DNA from: Pseudomonas sp. PIC25
Lineage (GTDB): Bacteria; Pseudomonadota; Gammaproteobacteria; Pseudomonadales; Pseudomonadaceae
NCBI RefSeq assembly: GCF_002286785.1
Contig: NZ_MUJY01000172.1
Span: 1-61,044 of the forward strand
Length of the DNA stretch: 61,044 nucleotides
Direction: 5' to 3'
Shown here: positions 1-9,465 of the stretch, one piece after another
How the letters are laid out: each line of letters begins with the position of its first letter
Position numbering within the stretch: the stretch's first letter is position 1
Translations under genes and position numbers: made by a program
The notes under the pieces: generated by a model
Told to the model about the DNA's origin: nothing
The model's database searches: none
The model's input: only the letters and a program-made list of their open reading frames with translations

Positions 1-96
1 ATCGCTCCGATCGCCATGGAAGACGGCCTGCGCTTCGCGATCCGCGAAGGTGGTCGTACCGTCGGCGCCGGCGTGGTTGCCAAGATCATCGAGTAA
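1..96 (+). CDS. tuf: Elongation factor Tu, C-terminal end (partial)
   Basis: The first 31 codons and stop are the extreme C-terminus of EF-Tu, including the family ending [13 protein letters not shown]-Tu delivers aminoacyl-tRNA to the ribosome as a GTPase. Only the end of domain 3 is inside the window; the 5' part lies upstream. Its position before a terminator and rpsJ is the usual Pseudomonas order. The copy (tufA or tufB) cannot be told from this fragment. Confidence 0.95.
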   Translation: MAPIAMEDGLRFAIREGGRTVGAGVVAKIIE

Positions 97-117
97 TCGA
101 AGGTCTCGCGGTAATGG

Positions 118-146
118 AAAGGCCCCTTCGGGGGCCTTTTCTATTA
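118..146 (+). terminator. Rho-independent terminator after tuf
   Basis: The perfect stem AAAGGCCCC / GGGGCCTTT has a TTCG-type loop and is followed by a short T-rich tail. It lies 21 bases after the tuf stop and separates tuf from the S10 operon. Confidence 0.9.
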
Positions 147-157
147 TTGATCATTTA

Positions 158-186
158 TTGACACCCCCTGGGCTCATCCGTACAAT
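158..186 (+). promoter_or_regulatory. Sigma-70 promoter of the S10 operon
   Basis: A consensus -35 TTGACA (158-163), a 17-base spacer and a TACAAT -10 (181-186) lie just after the tuf terminator. This leaves an untranslated leader of roughly 58 bases before rpsJ. I see no obvious L4-binding leader structure by eye. Confidence 0.85.
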
Positions 187-250
187 TGCGCCTCCTTTTA
201 TCGGGCGTATTGCGTCCGGTGGGGATGGCAACTTGGAGTCTGAGGTCAAA

Positions 251-562
251 ATGCAAAACCAACAAATCCGTATTCGGTTGAAGGCTTTTGACCATCGCCT
301 GATCGATCAATCTACCCAGGAAATCGTGGAAACCGCGAAACGTACTGGTGCTCAGGTGCGTGGTCCGATTCCTCTGCCTACCCGCAAAGAGCGGTACACC
401 GTACTGGTCTCTCCGCACGTCAACAAAGACGCGCGCGATCAGTATGAAATTCGTACCCATAAGCGTGTGCTGGACATCGTTCAGCCGACCGATAAAACGG
501 TCGACGCGCTGATGAAGCTCGATCTTGCGGCTGGCGTGGAAGTGCAGATCAGCCTCGGCTAA
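251..562 (+). CDS. rpsJ: 30S ribosomal protein S10 (NusE)
   Basis: This is a 103-residue S10 starting [15 protein letters not shown]. It is the first gene of the S10 operon, a component of the 30S head, and as NusE also a partner of NusB in antitermination. The frame stays open upstream, but the start at 251 follows a GAGGT Shine-Dalgarno and gives the normal family length. The upstream extension would run through the terminator and promoter and is not credible. Confidence 0.97.
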   Translation: MQNQQIRIRLKAFDHRLIDQSTQEIVETAKRTGAQVRGPIPLPTRKERYTVLVSPHVNKDARDQYEIRTHKRVLDIVQPTDKTVDALMKLDLAAGVEVQISLG

Positions 563-646
563 AACCTGCCAGGTTTTGGTCGTGTAACGCTCTGAAATGG
601 GCGGCCATAGCGGGTGAAAGCCCCGTACACTCAAGAGGTTTTAAAA

Positions 647-1282
647 ATGACTATTGGTGTAGTCGGTCGTAAGTGCGGCATGACCCGCATTTTCACCGAA
701 GAAGGTGTCTCCATTCCGGTTACGGTCATTGAGGTCGAGCCGAATCGCGTCACCCAGTTCAAAACTGAAGAGAGCGATGGCTATCGCGCCGTACAGGTGA
801 CTGTCGGTGAGCGTCGTGCTTCTCGCGTGACCAAGGCTCAGGCCGGTCACTTCGCCAAGGCCAATGTCGCTGCTGGTCGTAGCGTCTTGGAATTTCGTCT
901 GGAAGAAGGCGAGTATCAGGCGGGTGATCAACTCAGTGTCGAGCTGTTCCAGGTAGGCCAGTTGGTGGATGTCACAGGTCAGTCCAAGGGTAAGGGCTTT
1001 GCCGGTACCATCAAGCGCTGGAACTTCCGTGGTCAGGACAACACTCACGGTAACTCTGTTTCCCACCGCGTCCCTGGTTCCATTGGCCAGTGCCAGACTC
1101 CTGGTCGTGTGTTCAAGGGCAAGAAGATGTCCGGTCATATGGGCGCTGAGCGCGTGACCGTGCAGTCCCTGGAAATTGTGCGTGTCGACGCTGAACGTAA
1201 TCTGCTGCTGGTCAAGGGTGCCGTTCCTGGCGCTACCGGTGGTGATGTCGTCGTGCGTCCGGCAGCCAAGGCTCGCGGTTAA
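647..1282 (+). CDS. rplC: 50S ribosomal protein L3
   Basis: This is a 211-residue L3 and an early 50S assembly protein. The conserved loop around [10 protein letters not shown] is present, with Gln150 in the place of the residue that PrmB methylates in E. coli. The start at 647 is chosen because AAGAGGT precedes it and the protein begins [16 protein letters not shown] as in the family; an in-frame start 33 bases upstream would add non-homologous residues. Confidence 0.97.
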   Translation: MTIGVVGRKCGMTRIFTEEGVSIPVTVIEVEPNRVTQFKTEESDGYRAVQVTVGERRASRVTKAQAGHFAKANVAAGRSVLEFRLEEGEYQAGDQLSVELFQVGQLVDVTGQSKGKGFAGTIKRWNFRGQDNTHGNSVSHRVPGSIGQCQTPGRVFKGKKMSGHMGAERVTVQSLEIVRVDAERNLLLVKGAVPGATGGDVVVRPAAKARG

Positions 1283-1297
1283 GAGGGGAATGCTGAG

Positions 1298-1900
1298 ATG
1301 CAATTGAATGTAAATGGCGCTCAGGCGATCGAAGTCTCCGAGCGCACCTTTGGCGGCGAGTTCAACGAGACCCTCGTGCACCAGGCAGTCGTGGCCTATA
1401 TGGCCGGAGGTCGTCAGGGCAGCAAGCAACAGAAGAGCCGTTCCGATGTCTCTGGTGGCGGCAAACGTCCGTGGCGTCAGAAGGGCACTGGTCGTGCTCG
1501 TGCTGGTACCACTCGTGGTCCGATCTGGCGTGGCGGTGGTGTTACCTTCGCTGCTCGTCCGCAGAATCATGAGCAGAAGCTCAACAAGAAGATGTATCGC
1601 GCAGCTCTGCGCTCCATCCTCTCCGAGCTGGTGCGTCAGGATCGTCTGGTTGTCGTCGAAGAGTTCGGTGTCGATGCGCCGAAGACTAAGGCTCTGCTGG
1701 GCAAGTTGAACGGCATGGGGCTGAACGATGTTCTGATCGTGTCCGATGCTGTTGATCAGAATCTCTATCTGGCTGCGCGCAACCTGCCGCACGTCGACGT
1801 TCGCGACGTACAGGGTTCCGATCCGGTCAGCCTGATCGCCTATGACAAGGTGCTGATCACCGTGTCCGCGGTGAAAAAGTTCGAGGAGCTGCTGGGATGA
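1298..1900 (+). CDS. rplD: 50S ribosomal protein L4
   Basis: This is a 200-residue L4, with the long basic extended loop ([16 protein letters not shown], roughly residues 57-72) that lines the exit tunnel. L4 is the autogenous regulator of the S10 operon in E. coli; whether that holds here cannot be seen. It sits 15 bases after rplC, and its last four bases overlap the rplW start (ATGA), which suggests translational coupling. Confidence 0.97.
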   Translation: MQLNVNGAQAIEVSERTFGGEFNETLVHQAVVAYMAGGRQGSKQQKSRSDVSGGGKRPWRQKGTGRARAGTTRGPIWRGGGVTFAARPQNHEQKLNKKMYRAALRSILSELVRQDRLVVVEEFGVDAPKTKALLGKLNGMGLNDVLIVSDAVDQNLYLAARNLPHVDVRDVQGSDPVSLIAYDKVLITVSAVKKFEELLG

Positions 1901-2196
1901 ACCAGGAACGCGTATTCAAAGTGCTGCTTGGTCCGCACGTCTCCGAGAAGGCCACTGTGCTGGCGGACAGCAAGAGCCAATTCGTTTTCAAGGTTGCTAC
2001 CGATGCAACCAAGCTGGAAATCAAGAAGGCCGTCGAAAGCCTGTTCAACGTGAAGGTGCAGCGCGTCACCACCCTGAATGTGAAGGGTAAGACCAAGCGT
2101 ACCGTTCGCGGGCTGGGCAAGCGTAACGACTGGAAGAAGGCGTATATCGCCCTTCAACCGGGCCAAGATCTCGATTTCGCCAGCAGTGCTGAGTAA
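1897..2196 (+). CDS. rplW: 50S ribosomal protein L23
   Basis: This is a 99-residue L23 beginning [19 protein letters not shown], with the family segment [12 protein letters not shown]23 sits at the tunnel exit, where trigger factor and SRP dock. The start overlaps the rplD stop by four bases. Confidence 0.97.
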   Translation: MNQERVFKVLLGPHVSEKATVLADSKSQFVFKVATDATKLEIKKAVESLFNVKVQRVTTLNVKGKTKRTVRGLGKRNDWKKAYIALQPGQDLDFASSAE

Positions 2197-2210
2197 GGAA
2201 GGGGTGCATC

Positions 2211-3032
2211 ATGGCAATCGTTAAATGCAAACCGACTTCCGCTGGCCGCCGTTTCGTGGTCAAAGTGGTTGGTCAGGAGCTGCACAAAGGCGCTCCTTAC
2301 GCTCCGCTGGTCGAGAAGAAGTCCAAGTCTGGCGGCCGTAACAACAATGGCCGTATCACTACCCGTCACATAGGTGGTGGTCACAAACAGCATTACCGCC
2401 TGGTCGATTTTCGTCGCAACAAGGATGGCATTCCTGCCACCGTTGAGCGTATCGAATACGATCCGAACCGTACTGCCCACATCGCACTGCTGAAGTATGC
2501 CGACGGTGAGCGTCGCTACATCATCGCTCCGAAGGGTGTTAGCGCTGGTGATCAGCTGATTTCCGGTGTCAACGCGCCTATCAAGGCGGGCAACACTCTT
2601 CCGCTGCGCAACATTCCGGTTGGTAGCACTATTCACGGTGTTGAGCTGAAGCCTGGTAAGGGCGCTCAGATCGCTCGCTCCGCAGGTGCCTCCGTTCAGC
2701 TGGTGGCTCGCGAGGGTGCATACGTAACTCTGCGTCTGCGCTCCGGTGAGATGCGCAAGGTCCTGGCAGAGTGCCGTGCGACCCTGGGTGAGGTCTCGAA
2801 CTCCGAGCACAGCCTGCGCTCGTTGGGCAAGGCTGGTGCCAAGCGCTGGCGTGGTATTCGTCCGACCGTTCGCGGTGTGGCGATGAACCCTGTCGATCAC
2901 CCGCATGGTGGTGGTGAAGGTCGTACCTCGGGTGGTCGTCATCCGGTGTCGCCATGGGGCTTCCCGACCAAGGGCGCGAAGACTCGTGCGAACAAGCGCA
3001 CCGACAACATGATCGTCCGCCGCCGTAAGTAA
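2211..3032 (+). CDS. rplB: 50S ribosomal protein L2
   Basis: This is a 273-residue L2. It carries the near-invariant C-terminal motif [10 protein letters not shown], which contains the histidine linked to peptidyl-transferase centre function, and the basic tail ending MIVRRRK. It follows rplW by 14 bases with an AAGGAAGG Shine-Dalgarno. Confidence 0.97.
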   Translation: MAIVKCKPTSAGRRFVVKVVGQELHKGAPYAPLVEKKSKSGGRNNNGRITTRHIGGGHKQHYRLVDFRRNKDGIPATVERIEYDPNRTAHIALLKYADGERRYIIAPKGVSAGDQLISGVNAPIKAGNTLPLRNIPVGSTIHGVELKPGKGAQIARSAGASVQLVAREGAYVTLRLRSGEMRKVLAECRATLGEVSNSEHSLRSLGKAGAKRWRGIRPTVRGVAMNPVDHPHGGGEGRTSGGRHPVSPWGFPTKGAKTRANKRTDNMIVRRRK

Positions 3033-3048
3033 CTAGAGGGATACGACA

Positions 3049-3324
3049 GTGCCGCGTTCTCTGAAAAAAGGTCCTTTTATCGATCTTCACCTACTGAAGA
3101 AGGTCGAAGTGGCGGTGGAAAAGGGTGATCGCAAGCCGGTTAAGACCTGGTCGCGTCGCTCCATGATCCTGCCGCAGATGGTTGGTCTGACCATCGCTGT
3201 GCATAACGGTCGTCAACATGTTCCGGTTCTTATCAACGAGGACATGGTCGGCCACAAACTGGGCGAGTTCGCCGCTACCCGCACCTATCGCGGGCACGCT
3301 GCGGACAAGAAAGCCAAGCGTTAA
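3049..3324 (+). CDS. rpsS: 30S ribosomal protein S19
   Basis: This is a 91-residue S19 beginning [16 protein letters not shown] and binding the 30S head near S13. The start codon is GTG (3049). The family N-terminus begins exactly there and no in-frame ATG fits better. Confidence 0.97.
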   Translation: MPRSLKKGPFIDLHLLKKVEVAVEKGDRKPVKTWSRRSMILPQMVGLTIAVHNGRQHVPVLINEDMVGHKLGEFAATRTYRGHAADKKAKR

Positions 3325-3337
3325 GGGGTAAGGAACG

Positions 3338-3670
3338 ATGGAAGTAGCCGCTAAGCTGTCGGGCGCTCGAATCTCCGCCCAGAAAGCCCGCTTGGTCGCC
3401 GACCAGATCCGCGGGAAGAAGGTGGGCGAAGCGCTCAACCTCCTGGCTTTCAGCAGTAAGAAAGCCGCCGAGATCATGAAGAAAGTGCTGGAGTCGGCCG
3501 TGGCCAACGCCGAGCACAACGAAGGCGCGGACGTGGATGACCTCAAGGTCTCCACCGTTTTCGTCAACGAAGGGCGTTCGCTTAAGCGCATCATGCCGCG
3601 CGCCAAGGGCCGCGCTGATCGCATCGTCAAGCGGTCTTGCCATATCACTGTCAAGGTTGCGGACAAGTAA
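3338..3670 (+). CDS. rplV: 50S ribosomal protein L22
   Basis: This is a 110-residue L22 of normal length. It includes the beta-hairpin region ([14 protein letters not shown]) that reaches into the exit tunnel and is a known macrolide-resistance site in other species; nothing unusual is seen here. It lies 13 bases after rpsS and 13 bases before rpsC. Confidence 0.97.
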
Positions 3671-3683
3671 CGGAGTCGATCAG

Positions 3684-4370
3684 ATGGGTCAGAAAGTACA
3701 TCCCGTTGGCATCCGCCTGGGAATCGTCAAGGAGCACACTTCGGTCTGGTATGCAGATAAGCGCACCTATGCGGACTATCTGCTGGCCGACCTGAAGGTT
3801 CGTGAGTACCTCCAAGACAAACTAAAAAGCGCGTCCGTAAGCCGCATCGATATCGCACGTCCGGCCCAAACCGCACGTGTCACCATCCATACCGCCCGTC
3901 CCGGCATCGTGATCGGCAAGAAGGGTGAGGATGTCGAAAAGCTGCGTCAGGACCTGACCAAGCAAATGGGTGTGCCGGTGCACATCAACATCGAAGAGAT
4001 CCGCAAGCCGGAGCTCGATGCAATGTTGGTTGCTCAGAGCGTTGCCCAGCAGCTGGAGCGTCGCGTCATGTTCCGTCGTGCCATGAAGCGCGCGGTACAG
4101 AACGCCATGCGTATTGGTGCCAAGGGCATCAAGATTCAGGTGAGCGGTCGCCTCGGCGGTGCGGAAATCGCCCGTACCGAGTGGTATCGCGAAGGTCGTG
4201 TGCCCCTGCACACCCTGCGTGCCGATATCGATTACGCCACCTATGAAGCGCACACCACCTACGGTGTGATTGGCGTCAAGGTCTGGATCTTCAAGGGTGA
4301 GGTCATCGGTGGCCGCCAGGAAGAGCTCAAGCCGCAAGCGCCCGCTCCTCGTAAAAAAGCTGCTAAGTAA
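3684..4370 (+). CDS. rpsC: 30S ribosomal protein S3
   Basis: This is a 228-residue S3. It has an N-terminal KH domain containing the GXXG-like GKKG and a C-terminal domain ending in a basic, alanine-rich tail. S3 helps form the mRNA entry tunnel. The start at 3684 ([14 protein letters not shown]) follows CGGAG. A longer open frame starting inside rplV is rejected because its extra residues are an out-of-frame reading of rplV. Confidence 0.97.
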   Translation: MGQKVHPVGIRLGIVKEHTSVWYADKRTYADYLLADLKVREYLQDKLKSASVSRIDIARPAQTARVTIHTARPGIVIGKKGEDVEKLRQDLTKQMGVPVHINIEEIRKPELDAMLVAQSVAQQLERRVMFRRAMKRAVQNAMRIGAKGIKIQVSGRLGGAEIARTEWYREGRVPLHTLRADIDYATYEAHTTYGVIGVKVWIFKGEVIGGRQEELKPQAPAPRKKAAK

Positions 4371-4382
4371 GGGGTACGCCAA

Positions 4383-4796
4383 ATGTTGCAACCAAAGCGT
4401 ACGAAGTTCCGTAAGCAGATGACCGGCCACAACCGTGGTCTGGCTCAGCGCGGTAGCAAAGTCAGCTTCGGCGAATTTGCTCTGAAATCCGTGAGCCGTG
4501 GTCGTCTCACTGCTCGTCAGATCGAGGCCGCACGTCGTGCCTTGACCCGTCACGTAAAGCGTGGCGGCAAGATCTGGATCCGCGTGTTCCCCGATAAGCC
4601 CGTCACCAAGAAGCCCCTCGAAGTACGTATGGGTAAAGGTAAGGGTAACGTCGAGTACTGGGTAGCCCAGATTCAACCGGGCAAGGTGCTCTACGAGATC
4701 GAGGGTGTTTCCGAAGAGCTGGCGCGTGAGGCTTTCGCCCTGGCCGCTGCAAAGCTGCCGCTCGCCACCTCCTTTGTTAAGCGGACGGTGATGTGA
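4383..4796 (+). CDS. rplP: 50S ribosomal protein L16
   Basis: This is a 137-residue L16 beginning [15 protein letters not shown], with the conserved [12 protein letters not shown] segment near the peptidyl-transferase centre. The stop TGA shares its last base with the rpmC ATG, which suggests translational coupling. Confidence 0.97.
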   Translation: MLQPKRTKFRKQMTGHNRGLAQRGSKVSFGEFALKSVSRGRLTARQIEAARRALTRHVKRGGKIWIRVFPDKPVTKKPLEVRMGKGKGNVEYWVAQIQPGKVLYEIEGVSEELAREAFALAAAKLPLATSFVKRTVM

Positions 4797-4987
4797 TGAA
4801 AGCGAATGAACTTCGTGAAAAATCCGTACAGCAGCTGAACGAGCAACTGCTCGGCCTGCTGCGCGACCAGTTCAATCTGCGTATGCAGAAGGCAACTGGC
4901 CAGTTGGGGCAGTCTCACCTGCTCTCGCAAGTGAAGCGCGACATCGCTCGCGTGAAAACTGTGCTCAACCAGCAAGCAGGTAAGTAA
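4796..4987 (+). CDS. rpmC: 50S ribosomal protein L29
   Basis: This is a 63-residue, mostly helical L29 starting [14 protein letters not shown]. The ATG at 4796 overlaps the rplP stop by one base. A GTG one codon earlier would add one residue, but the ATG matches the family N-terminus. Confidence 0.96.
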   Translation: MKANELREKSVQQLNEQLLGLLRDQFNLRMQKATGQLGQSHLLSQVKRDIARVKTVLNQQAGK

Positions 4988-4989
4988 TC

Positions 4990-5256
4990 ATGGCTGAAGC
5001 TCAGAAAACCGTCCGTACGCTGACCGGCCGTGTCGTCAGCGACAAAATGGACAAGACCATCACCGTCCTGATCGAGCGCCGCGTGAAGCACCCGATCTAC
5101 GGTAAATACGTGAAGCGTTCGACCAAGCTGCACGCCCACGACGAAACCAACCAGTGCCGTATCGGCGACAAGGTCACCATTCGCGAGACCCGTCCGCTGG
5201 CCAAGACCAAGTCCTGGATGCTGGTGGAAGTCGTCGAGCGCGCGGTGGAAGTCTAA
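4990..5256 (+). CDS. rpsQ: 30S ribosomal protein S17
   Basis: This is an 88-residue S17 with an OB fold, containing the conserved [13 protein letters not shown] and [16 protein letters not shown] segments. It starts two bases after the rpmC stop and is the last gene of the S10 operon in the E. coli scheme. No terminator is visible before rplN, so the S10 and spc units may be co-transcribed here. Confidence 0.97.
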   Translation: MAEAQKTVRTLTGRVVSDKMDKTITVLIERRVKHPIYGKYVKRSTKLHAHDETNQCRIGDKVTIRETRPLAKTKSWMLVEVVERAVEV

Positions 5257-5279
5257 GAGACTAAGGGTCGGAGAAAGTT

Positions 5280-5648
5280 ATGATTCAGACTCAATCCATG
5301 CTCGATGTGGCCGACAACAGCGGCGCTCGTCGCGTCATGTGCATCAAGGTGTTGGGCGGTTCTCACCGTCGTTACGCCGGCATTGGCGACATCATCAAGG
5401 TCACCGTGAAGGAAGCGATTCCGCGCGGTAAGGTGAAGAAGGGCCAGGTGATGACCGCTGTCGTGGTCCGCACCAAGCACGGCGTTCGTCGTCCTGATGG
5501 CTCGATCATCCGTTTCGACGGCAACGCTGCTGTTCTGCTGAACAACAAGCAGGAGCCGATCGGCACTCGTATCTTCGGGCCTGTGACTCGTGAGCTTCGT
5601 TCTGAGAAGTTCATGAAGATCGTTTCGCTCGCCCCTGAAGTGCTGTAA
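5280..5648 (+). CDS. rplN: 50S ribosomal protein L14
   Basis: This is a 122-residue L14 ([18 protein letters not shown]) with the standard ending [11 protein letters not shown]. It binds at the subunit interface near L19 and is the target of the silencing factor RsfS in other bacteria. It is the first gene of the spc group, 23 bases after rpsQ. Confidence 0.97.
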   Translation: MIQTQSMLDVADNSGARRVMCIKVLGGSHRRYAGIGDIIKVTVKEAIPRGKVKKGQVMTAVVVRTKHGVRRPDGSIIRFDGNAAVLLNNKQEPIGTRIFGPVTRELRSEKFMKIVSLAPEVL

Positions 5649-5660
5649 GGAGAAGCCGTC

Positions 5661-5975
5661 ATGCAAAAGATTCGTCGTGACGACGAGATCATCGTCATCG
5701 CCGGCAAAGACAAGGGCAAGCGTGGCAAGGTGCTCAAGGTTCTCGCGGACGACCGTCTGGTCGTCGGCGGGATCAACCTGGTCAAGCGCCATACCAAGCC
5801 GAACCCGATGCTGGGTGTACAGGGCGGGATCGTCGAGAAAGAGGCGCCGCTGCACGCCTCCAACGTGGCCATCTTCAATGCTGAAACCAACAAGGCTGAC
5901 CGCGTTGGTTTCAAGGTAGAAGAAGGCAAAAAAATTCGTGTCTTCAAGTCGACCCAAAAGCCGGTTGATGCTTGA
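5661..5975 (+). CDS. rplX: 50S ribosomal protein L24
   Basis: This is a 104-residue L24 with an N-terminal KOW motif ([16 protein letters not shown]). It is one of the assembly-initiator proteins of the 50S subunit. An AAGGAG Shine-Dalgarno precedes the ATG. Confidence 0.97.
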   Translation: MQKIRRDDEIIVIAGKDKGKRGKVLKVLADDRLVVGGINLVKRHTKPNPMLGVQGGIVEKEAPLHASNVAIFNAETNKADRVGFKVEEGKKIRVFKSTQKPVDA

Positions 5976-5995
5976 GCACTGCTAGGTAGATCACC

Positions 5996-6535
5996 ATGGC
6001 ACGACTAAAAGAGATTTATCGGAAGGAAATCGCGCCCAAGCTGAAAGAACAACTTCAGCTGGCCAACGTGATGGAAGTTCCGCGCGTTACCAAAATCACC
6101 CTGAACATGGGTCTTGGCGAAGCGGTAGGTGACAAGAAGGTCATCGAGAACGCCGTCGCCGACCTGGAGAAGATCACCGGTCAGAAGCCGGTTGTGACTT
6201 ACGCTCGCAAGTCCATCGCTGGTTTCAAGATCCGCGAAGGCTGGCCGATCGGTGTCAAGGTCACTCTGCGTCGCGATCGGATGTACGAGTTCCTGGACCG
6301 TCTGCTTTCCATCTCCCTGCCGCGCGTACGTGACTTTCGCGGCCTGAATGCCAAGTCCTTCGACGGACGCGGCAACTACAGCATGGGCGTGAAAGAGCAG
6401 ATCATCTTCCCGGAAATCGATTACGACAAGATCGATGCGCTCCGTGGTCTGGATATCACTCTGACCACTACCGCCCGTACCGATGATGAAGGTCGTGCTC
6501 TGCTGCGCGCCTTCAACTTCCCGTTCCGCAACTGA
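5996..6535 (+). CDS. rplE: 50S ribosomal protein L5
   Basis: This is a 179-residue L5 that binds 5S rRNA and contacts P-site tRNA. It has the family segments [13 protein letters not shown] and [15 protein letters not shown]. In E. coli the mRNA near this start carries the S8 operator; I cannot identify such a structure by eye here. Confidence 0.97.
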   Translation: MARLKEIYRKEIAPKLKEQLQLANVMEVPRVTKITLNMGLGEAVGDKKVIENAVADLEKITGQKPVVTYARKSIAGFKIREGWPIGVKVTLRRDRMYEFLDRLLSISLPRVRDFRGLNAKSFDGRGNYSMGVKEQIIFPEIDYDKIDALRGLDITLTTTARTDDEGRALLRAFNFPFRN

Positions 6536-6547
6536 TTGGAGTAGGAA

Positions 6548-6853
6548 ATGGCCAAACAGAGCATGAAGAACCGTGAGCTGAAGCGTCAGCAAACGGTAGC
6601 CAAGTACGCCAAGAAGCGTGCTGAGCTGAAAGCTATCATCGCCAACCCGAACTCCACTCCGGAAGCGCGTTGGGAGGCTCAAATTGCCCTGCAGAAGCAG
6701 CCGCGTGATGCGAGCGCTTCCCGTCTGCGCAATCGGTGCCGCCTGACCGGTCGTCCTCATGGCGTTTACCGCAAGTTCGGGCTTGCCCGTAACATGCTGC
6801 GTCAGGCCGCTATGCGTGGTGACGTACCGGGTCTGGTCAAGGCCAGCTGGTAA
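6548..6853 (+). CDS. rpsN: 30S ribosomal protein S14 (zinc-free type)
   Basis: This is a 101-residue S14 of the long type. It has only one cysteine, in [16 protein letters not shown], and none of the paired CXXC motifs of zinc-binding S14, so it does not depend on zinc. A hairpin and a promoter-like sequence follow it, marking a break inside the spc cluster. Confidence 0.97.
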   Translation: MAKQSMKNRELKRQQTVAKYAKKRAELKAIIANPNSTPEARWEAQIALQKQPRDASASRLRNRCRLTGRPHGVYRKFGLARNMLRQAAMRGDVPGLVKASW

Positions 6854-6902
6854 GGCGTACGTAGTGAGCGTCGGAGGCTTGCCTCCCCGTTCACGGCGAA
6901 TC

Positions 6903-6930
6903 GAATCAAGCCCCTTTTGGGGCTTGATTC
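6903..6930 (+). terminator. Hairpin between rpsN and rpsH (possible attenuator)
   Basis: A perfect 12-base inverted repeat (GAATCAAGCCCC / GGGGCTTGATTC) is separated by TTTT. No strong T-run follows (ATTTCTGAGC), so termination may be partial. The right arm contains the -35-like TTGATT of the next entry. Confidence 0.6.
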
Positions 6931-6952
6931 ATTTCTGAGCAGTCTCTAGAAT
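6924..6952 (+). promoter_or_regulatory. Candidate sigma-70 promoter for rpsH onward
   Basis: TTGATT (6924-6929), a 17-base spacer and TAGAAT (6947-6952) lie in the 185-base gap before rpsH. The -35 lies inside the right arm of the hairpin. The match is good, but activity is inferred. Confidence 0.55.
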
Positions 6953-7038
6953 GACCGGCTCTCCTGAGCCCGGGTTTTCGTGGCGCTCAGGTGGATACAG
7001 CCGCAAGGCTTTCTTTTTGTTTCAGGAGCATCTAGCCC

Positions 7039-7431
7039 ATGAGTATGCAGGACCCGTTAGCGGACATGCTAACTCGTATCCGTAATGCCCAGATGGCTGA
7101 GAAGACCGTGGTTAGCATGCCGTCTTCCAAGCTGAAGGTGGCAGTCGCCAACGTTCTGAAGAGCGAAGGTTATATCACCGGATACCAAGTCAGCAGCGAC
7201 GCCAAGCCGTTGCTGTCCATCGAGCTTAAGTATTTCGAAGGCCGTCCGGTCATTGAAGAGCTCAAGCGCGTTAGTCGTCCTGGCCTGCGCCAGTACAAGT
7301 CCGTCGACCAGTTGCCGAAAGTTCGCGGTGGCCTGGGCGTTTCGATCGTTTCCACCAACAAGGGTGTGATGACTGATCGTGCTGCTCGCGCTGCTGGCGT
7401 TGGCGGCGAAGTGCTCTGCACAGTGTTCTAA
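7039..7431 (+). CDS. rpsH: 30S ribosomal protein S8
   Basis: This is a 130-residue S8 starting [18 protein letters not shown] and ending in the family motif [11 protein letters not shown]. It is a primary 16S binder in the platform and the autogenous spc repressor in E. coli. It begins 185 bases after rpsN, unlike the tight spacing of its neighbours. Confidence 0.97.
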   Translation: MSMQDPLADMLTRIRNAQMAEKTVVSMPSSKLKVAVANVLKSEGYITGYQVSSDAKPLLSIELKYFEGRPVIEELKRVSRPGLRQYKSVDQLPKVRGGLGVSIVSTNKGVMTDRAARAAGVGGEVLCTVF

Positions 7432-7443
7432 GGGGGGATAAGC

Positions 7444-7977
7444 ATGTCTCGCGTTGCTAAGAACCCCGTCAAGCTGCCCGCCGGCGTGGAAGTGAAACTG
7501 GTCGGCCAGGTCCTTTCGGTGAAAGGTGCCAAGGGTGCGCTGGATCTGAACGTACATCCGTCCGTGGAAGTCACCCATGAGGCGGGCGAGCTGCGTTTCG
7601 CTGCTCGTAATGGCGATCAGCAGAACAAGGCCATGGCTGGCACTACTCGTGCCTTGGTCAACAACATGGTTATCGGTGTCAGCCAGGGCTTCGAGCGCAA
7701 GCTTCAGCTGGTTGGCGTTGGTTACAAGGCTCAGGCCAAAGGTCAGGTGCTGTCTCTGGCTCTTGGCTTCTCTCATCCGGTGGATTACGAGTTGCCGCAA
7801 GGTGTCACTGCCGAGACTCCCAGCCAGACCGACATCCTGATCAAGGGTATCGACAAGCAGCTGGTAGGTCAGGTGGCTGCTGAGATCCGCGACTTCCGCC
7901 GGCCGGAGCCTTATAAAGGCAAGGGCGTACGTTACTCGGACGAAGTCGTCCGTCGTAAAGAAGCTAAGAAGAAGTAG
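7444..7977 (+). CDS. rplF: 50S ribosomal protein L6
   Basis: This is a 177-residue L6 with two duplicated domains. The C-terminal family signature lies in the segment [13 protein letters not shown]. It sits near the factor-binding centre. Confidence 0.97.
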   Translation: MSRVAKNPVKLPAGVEVKLVGQVLSVKGAKGALDLNVHPSVEVTHEAGELRFAARNGDQQNKAMAGTTRALVNNMVIGVSQGFERKLQLVGVGYKAQAKGQVLSLALGFSHPVDYELPQGVTAETPSQTDILIKGIDKQLVGQVAAEIRDFRRPEPYKGKGVRYSDEVVRRKEAKKK

Positions 7978-7987
7978 GGCATAGCAA

Positions 7988-8338
7988 ATGAGCGTAAAGA
8001 AAGAAACTCGTCTGCGTCGCGCTCGCAAGGCACGCCTGAAAATGCGCGAGCTGGAAACCGTACGCCTTTGCGTGTACCGCTCTTCCCAGCACATTTACGC
8101 CCAGGTCATTTCGGCCGACGGCGGCAAGGTCCTGGCCAGCGCCTCGACCTTGGACAAAGAACTGCGTGATGGTGCCACCGGCAACGTCGACGCGGCCAAG
8201 AAGGTTGGTCAGCTGGTGGCTGAGCGTGCGAAAGCCGCCGGTGTCACTCAGGTGGCGTTCGATCGTTCTGGCTTCAAGTACCACGGTCGTGTTAAGGCAT
8301 TGGCCGATGCTGCTCGTGAAGGCGGGCTGGAGTTCTAA
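7988..8338 (+). CDS. rplR: 50S ribosomal protein L18
   Basis: This is a 116-residue L18, a 5S rRNA binder with a basic N-terminus ([18 protein letters not shown]) and the conserved ending [19 protein letters not shown]. It lies 10 bases after rplF and 3 bases before rpsE. Confidence 0.97.
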   Translation: MSVKKETRLRRARKARLKMRELETVRLCVYRSSQHIYAQVISADGGKVLASASTLDKELRDGATGNVDAAKKVGQLVAERAKAAGVTQVAFDRSGFKYHGRVKALADAAREGGLEF

Positions 8339-8341
8339 GTT

Positions 8342-8842
8342 ATGGCAAATAACGAGCAAAAGCGCGACGAAGGCTACATCGAGAAGCTGGTTCAGGTTAA
8401 TCGCGTCGCCAAAACCGTTAAGGGTGGCCGTATTTTCACCTTCACCGCGCTGACCGTGGTTGGTGATGGCAAGGGTCGTGTCGGTTTCGGTCGCGGTAAG
8501 TCCCGCGAAGTCCCCGCCGCCATCCAGAAGGCTATGGAAGCGGCTCGCCGCAACATGATCCAGGTCGATCTGAACGGCACCACTCTGCAGTACCCGATCA
8601 AGTCCGCTCATGGCGCCTCTAAGGTGTTCATGCAGCCGGCTTCCGAAGGTACCGGTATCATCGCCGGCGGTGCCATGCGTGCCGTTCTGGAAGTGGCTGG
8701 TGTTCAAAACGTCCTGGCCAAGTGCTACGGCTCGACCAATCCGGTGAACGTGGTTTACGCCACTTTCAAAGGGCTGAAGAACATGCAGTCTCCGGAATCG
8801 GTCGCGGCCAAGCGTGGCAAGAGCGTCGAGGAGATTCTCTGA
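8342..8842 (+). CDS. rpsE: 30S ribosomal protein S5
   Basis: This is a 166-residue S5 with the N-terminal double-stranded-RNA-binding-like domain and the loop [16 protein letters not shown]. Spectinomycin-resistance changes map to the loop around [10 protein letters not shown] in other species; the sequence here looks wild type. S5 helps decoding fidelity. Confidence 0.97.
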   Translation: MANNEQKRDEGYIEKLVQVNRVAKTVKGGRIFTFTALTVVGDGKGRVGFGRGKSREVPAAIQKAMEAARRNMIQVDLNGTTLQYPIKSAHGASKVFMQPASEGTGIIAGGAMRAVLEVAGVQNVLAKCYGSTNPVNVVYATFKGLKNMQSPESVAAKRGKSVEEIL

Positions 8843-8844
8843 TC

Positions 8845-9027
8845 ATGGCTAACGCAACTGTTAAGGTCACCTTGGTCAAGAGCCTGAACGGCCGTCTGGC
8901 CAATCACAAGGCTTGCGTCAAGGGTCTCGGCCTGCGTCGCATCGGTCATACCGTTGAAGTTCAGGATACTCCTGAAAACCGCGGCATGATCAACAAGGCC
9001 TATTACCTTCTGCGTGTGGAGGGTTAA
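8845..9027 (+). CDS. rpmD: 50S ribosomal protein L30
   Basis: This is a 60-residue L30 beginning [13 protein letters not shown]. The start at 8845, two bases after the rpsE stop, gives normal family length. The frame is open further upstream inside rpsE, but those residues are not L30. Confidence 0.96.
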   Translation: MANATVKVTLVKSLNGRLANHKACVKGLGLRRIGHTVEVQDTPENRGMINKAYYLLRVEG

Positions 9028-9030
9028 TCC

Positions 9031-9465
9031 ATGCAACTGAACGATCTGCGTTCCGCGCCGGGTGCCCGTCGCGAAAAGCTGCGTCCGGGCCGTGGTATCG
9101 GTAGCGGTCTGGGCAAGACCGGCGGCCGTGGCCATAAAGGCCAGACCTCCCGTTCCGGCGGCAAGATTGCTCCCGGTTTCGAGGGCGGTCAGCAGCCTCT
9201 GCACCGCCGTCTGCCCAAGTTCGGTTTCGTTTCCCTGAAGGCTATGGATCGCGCTGAAGTGCGTACTTCCGAGCTGGCGAAGGTGGAAGGCGACATCGTT
9301 ACTGTGCAGGCGCTGAAGGATGCCAACGTCATTAACCAGAACGTGCAGCGTGTGAAAATCATGCTCTCGGGCGAGGTTGGTCGTGCGGTCACCCTGAAAG
9401 GCATCGCCGCCACCAAGGGTGCGCGTGCGGCCATCGAAGCAGCTGGCGGCAAAATCGAGGAATAA
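9031..9465 (+). CDS. rplO: 50S ribosomal protein L15
   Basis: This is a 144-residue L15 with the glycine- and basic-rich N-terminal extension ([20 protein letters not shown]) that penetrates the 50S. Its TAA stop directly abuts the secY ATG, so the two are probably translationally coupled. Confidence 0.97.
   Translation: MQLNDLRSAPGARREKLRPGRGIGSGLGKTGGRGHKGQTSRSGGKIAPGFEGGQQPLHRRLPKFGFVSLKAMDRAEVRTSELAKVEGDIVTVQALKDANVINQNVQRVKIMLSGEVGRAVTLKGIAATKGARAAIEAAGGKIEE

Noticed and set aside
50-250. Upstream extension of rpsJ
   Set aside because: The in-frame extension reads through tuf, its terminator and the promoter; S10 is 103 residues in the family and has its own Shine-Dalgarno.
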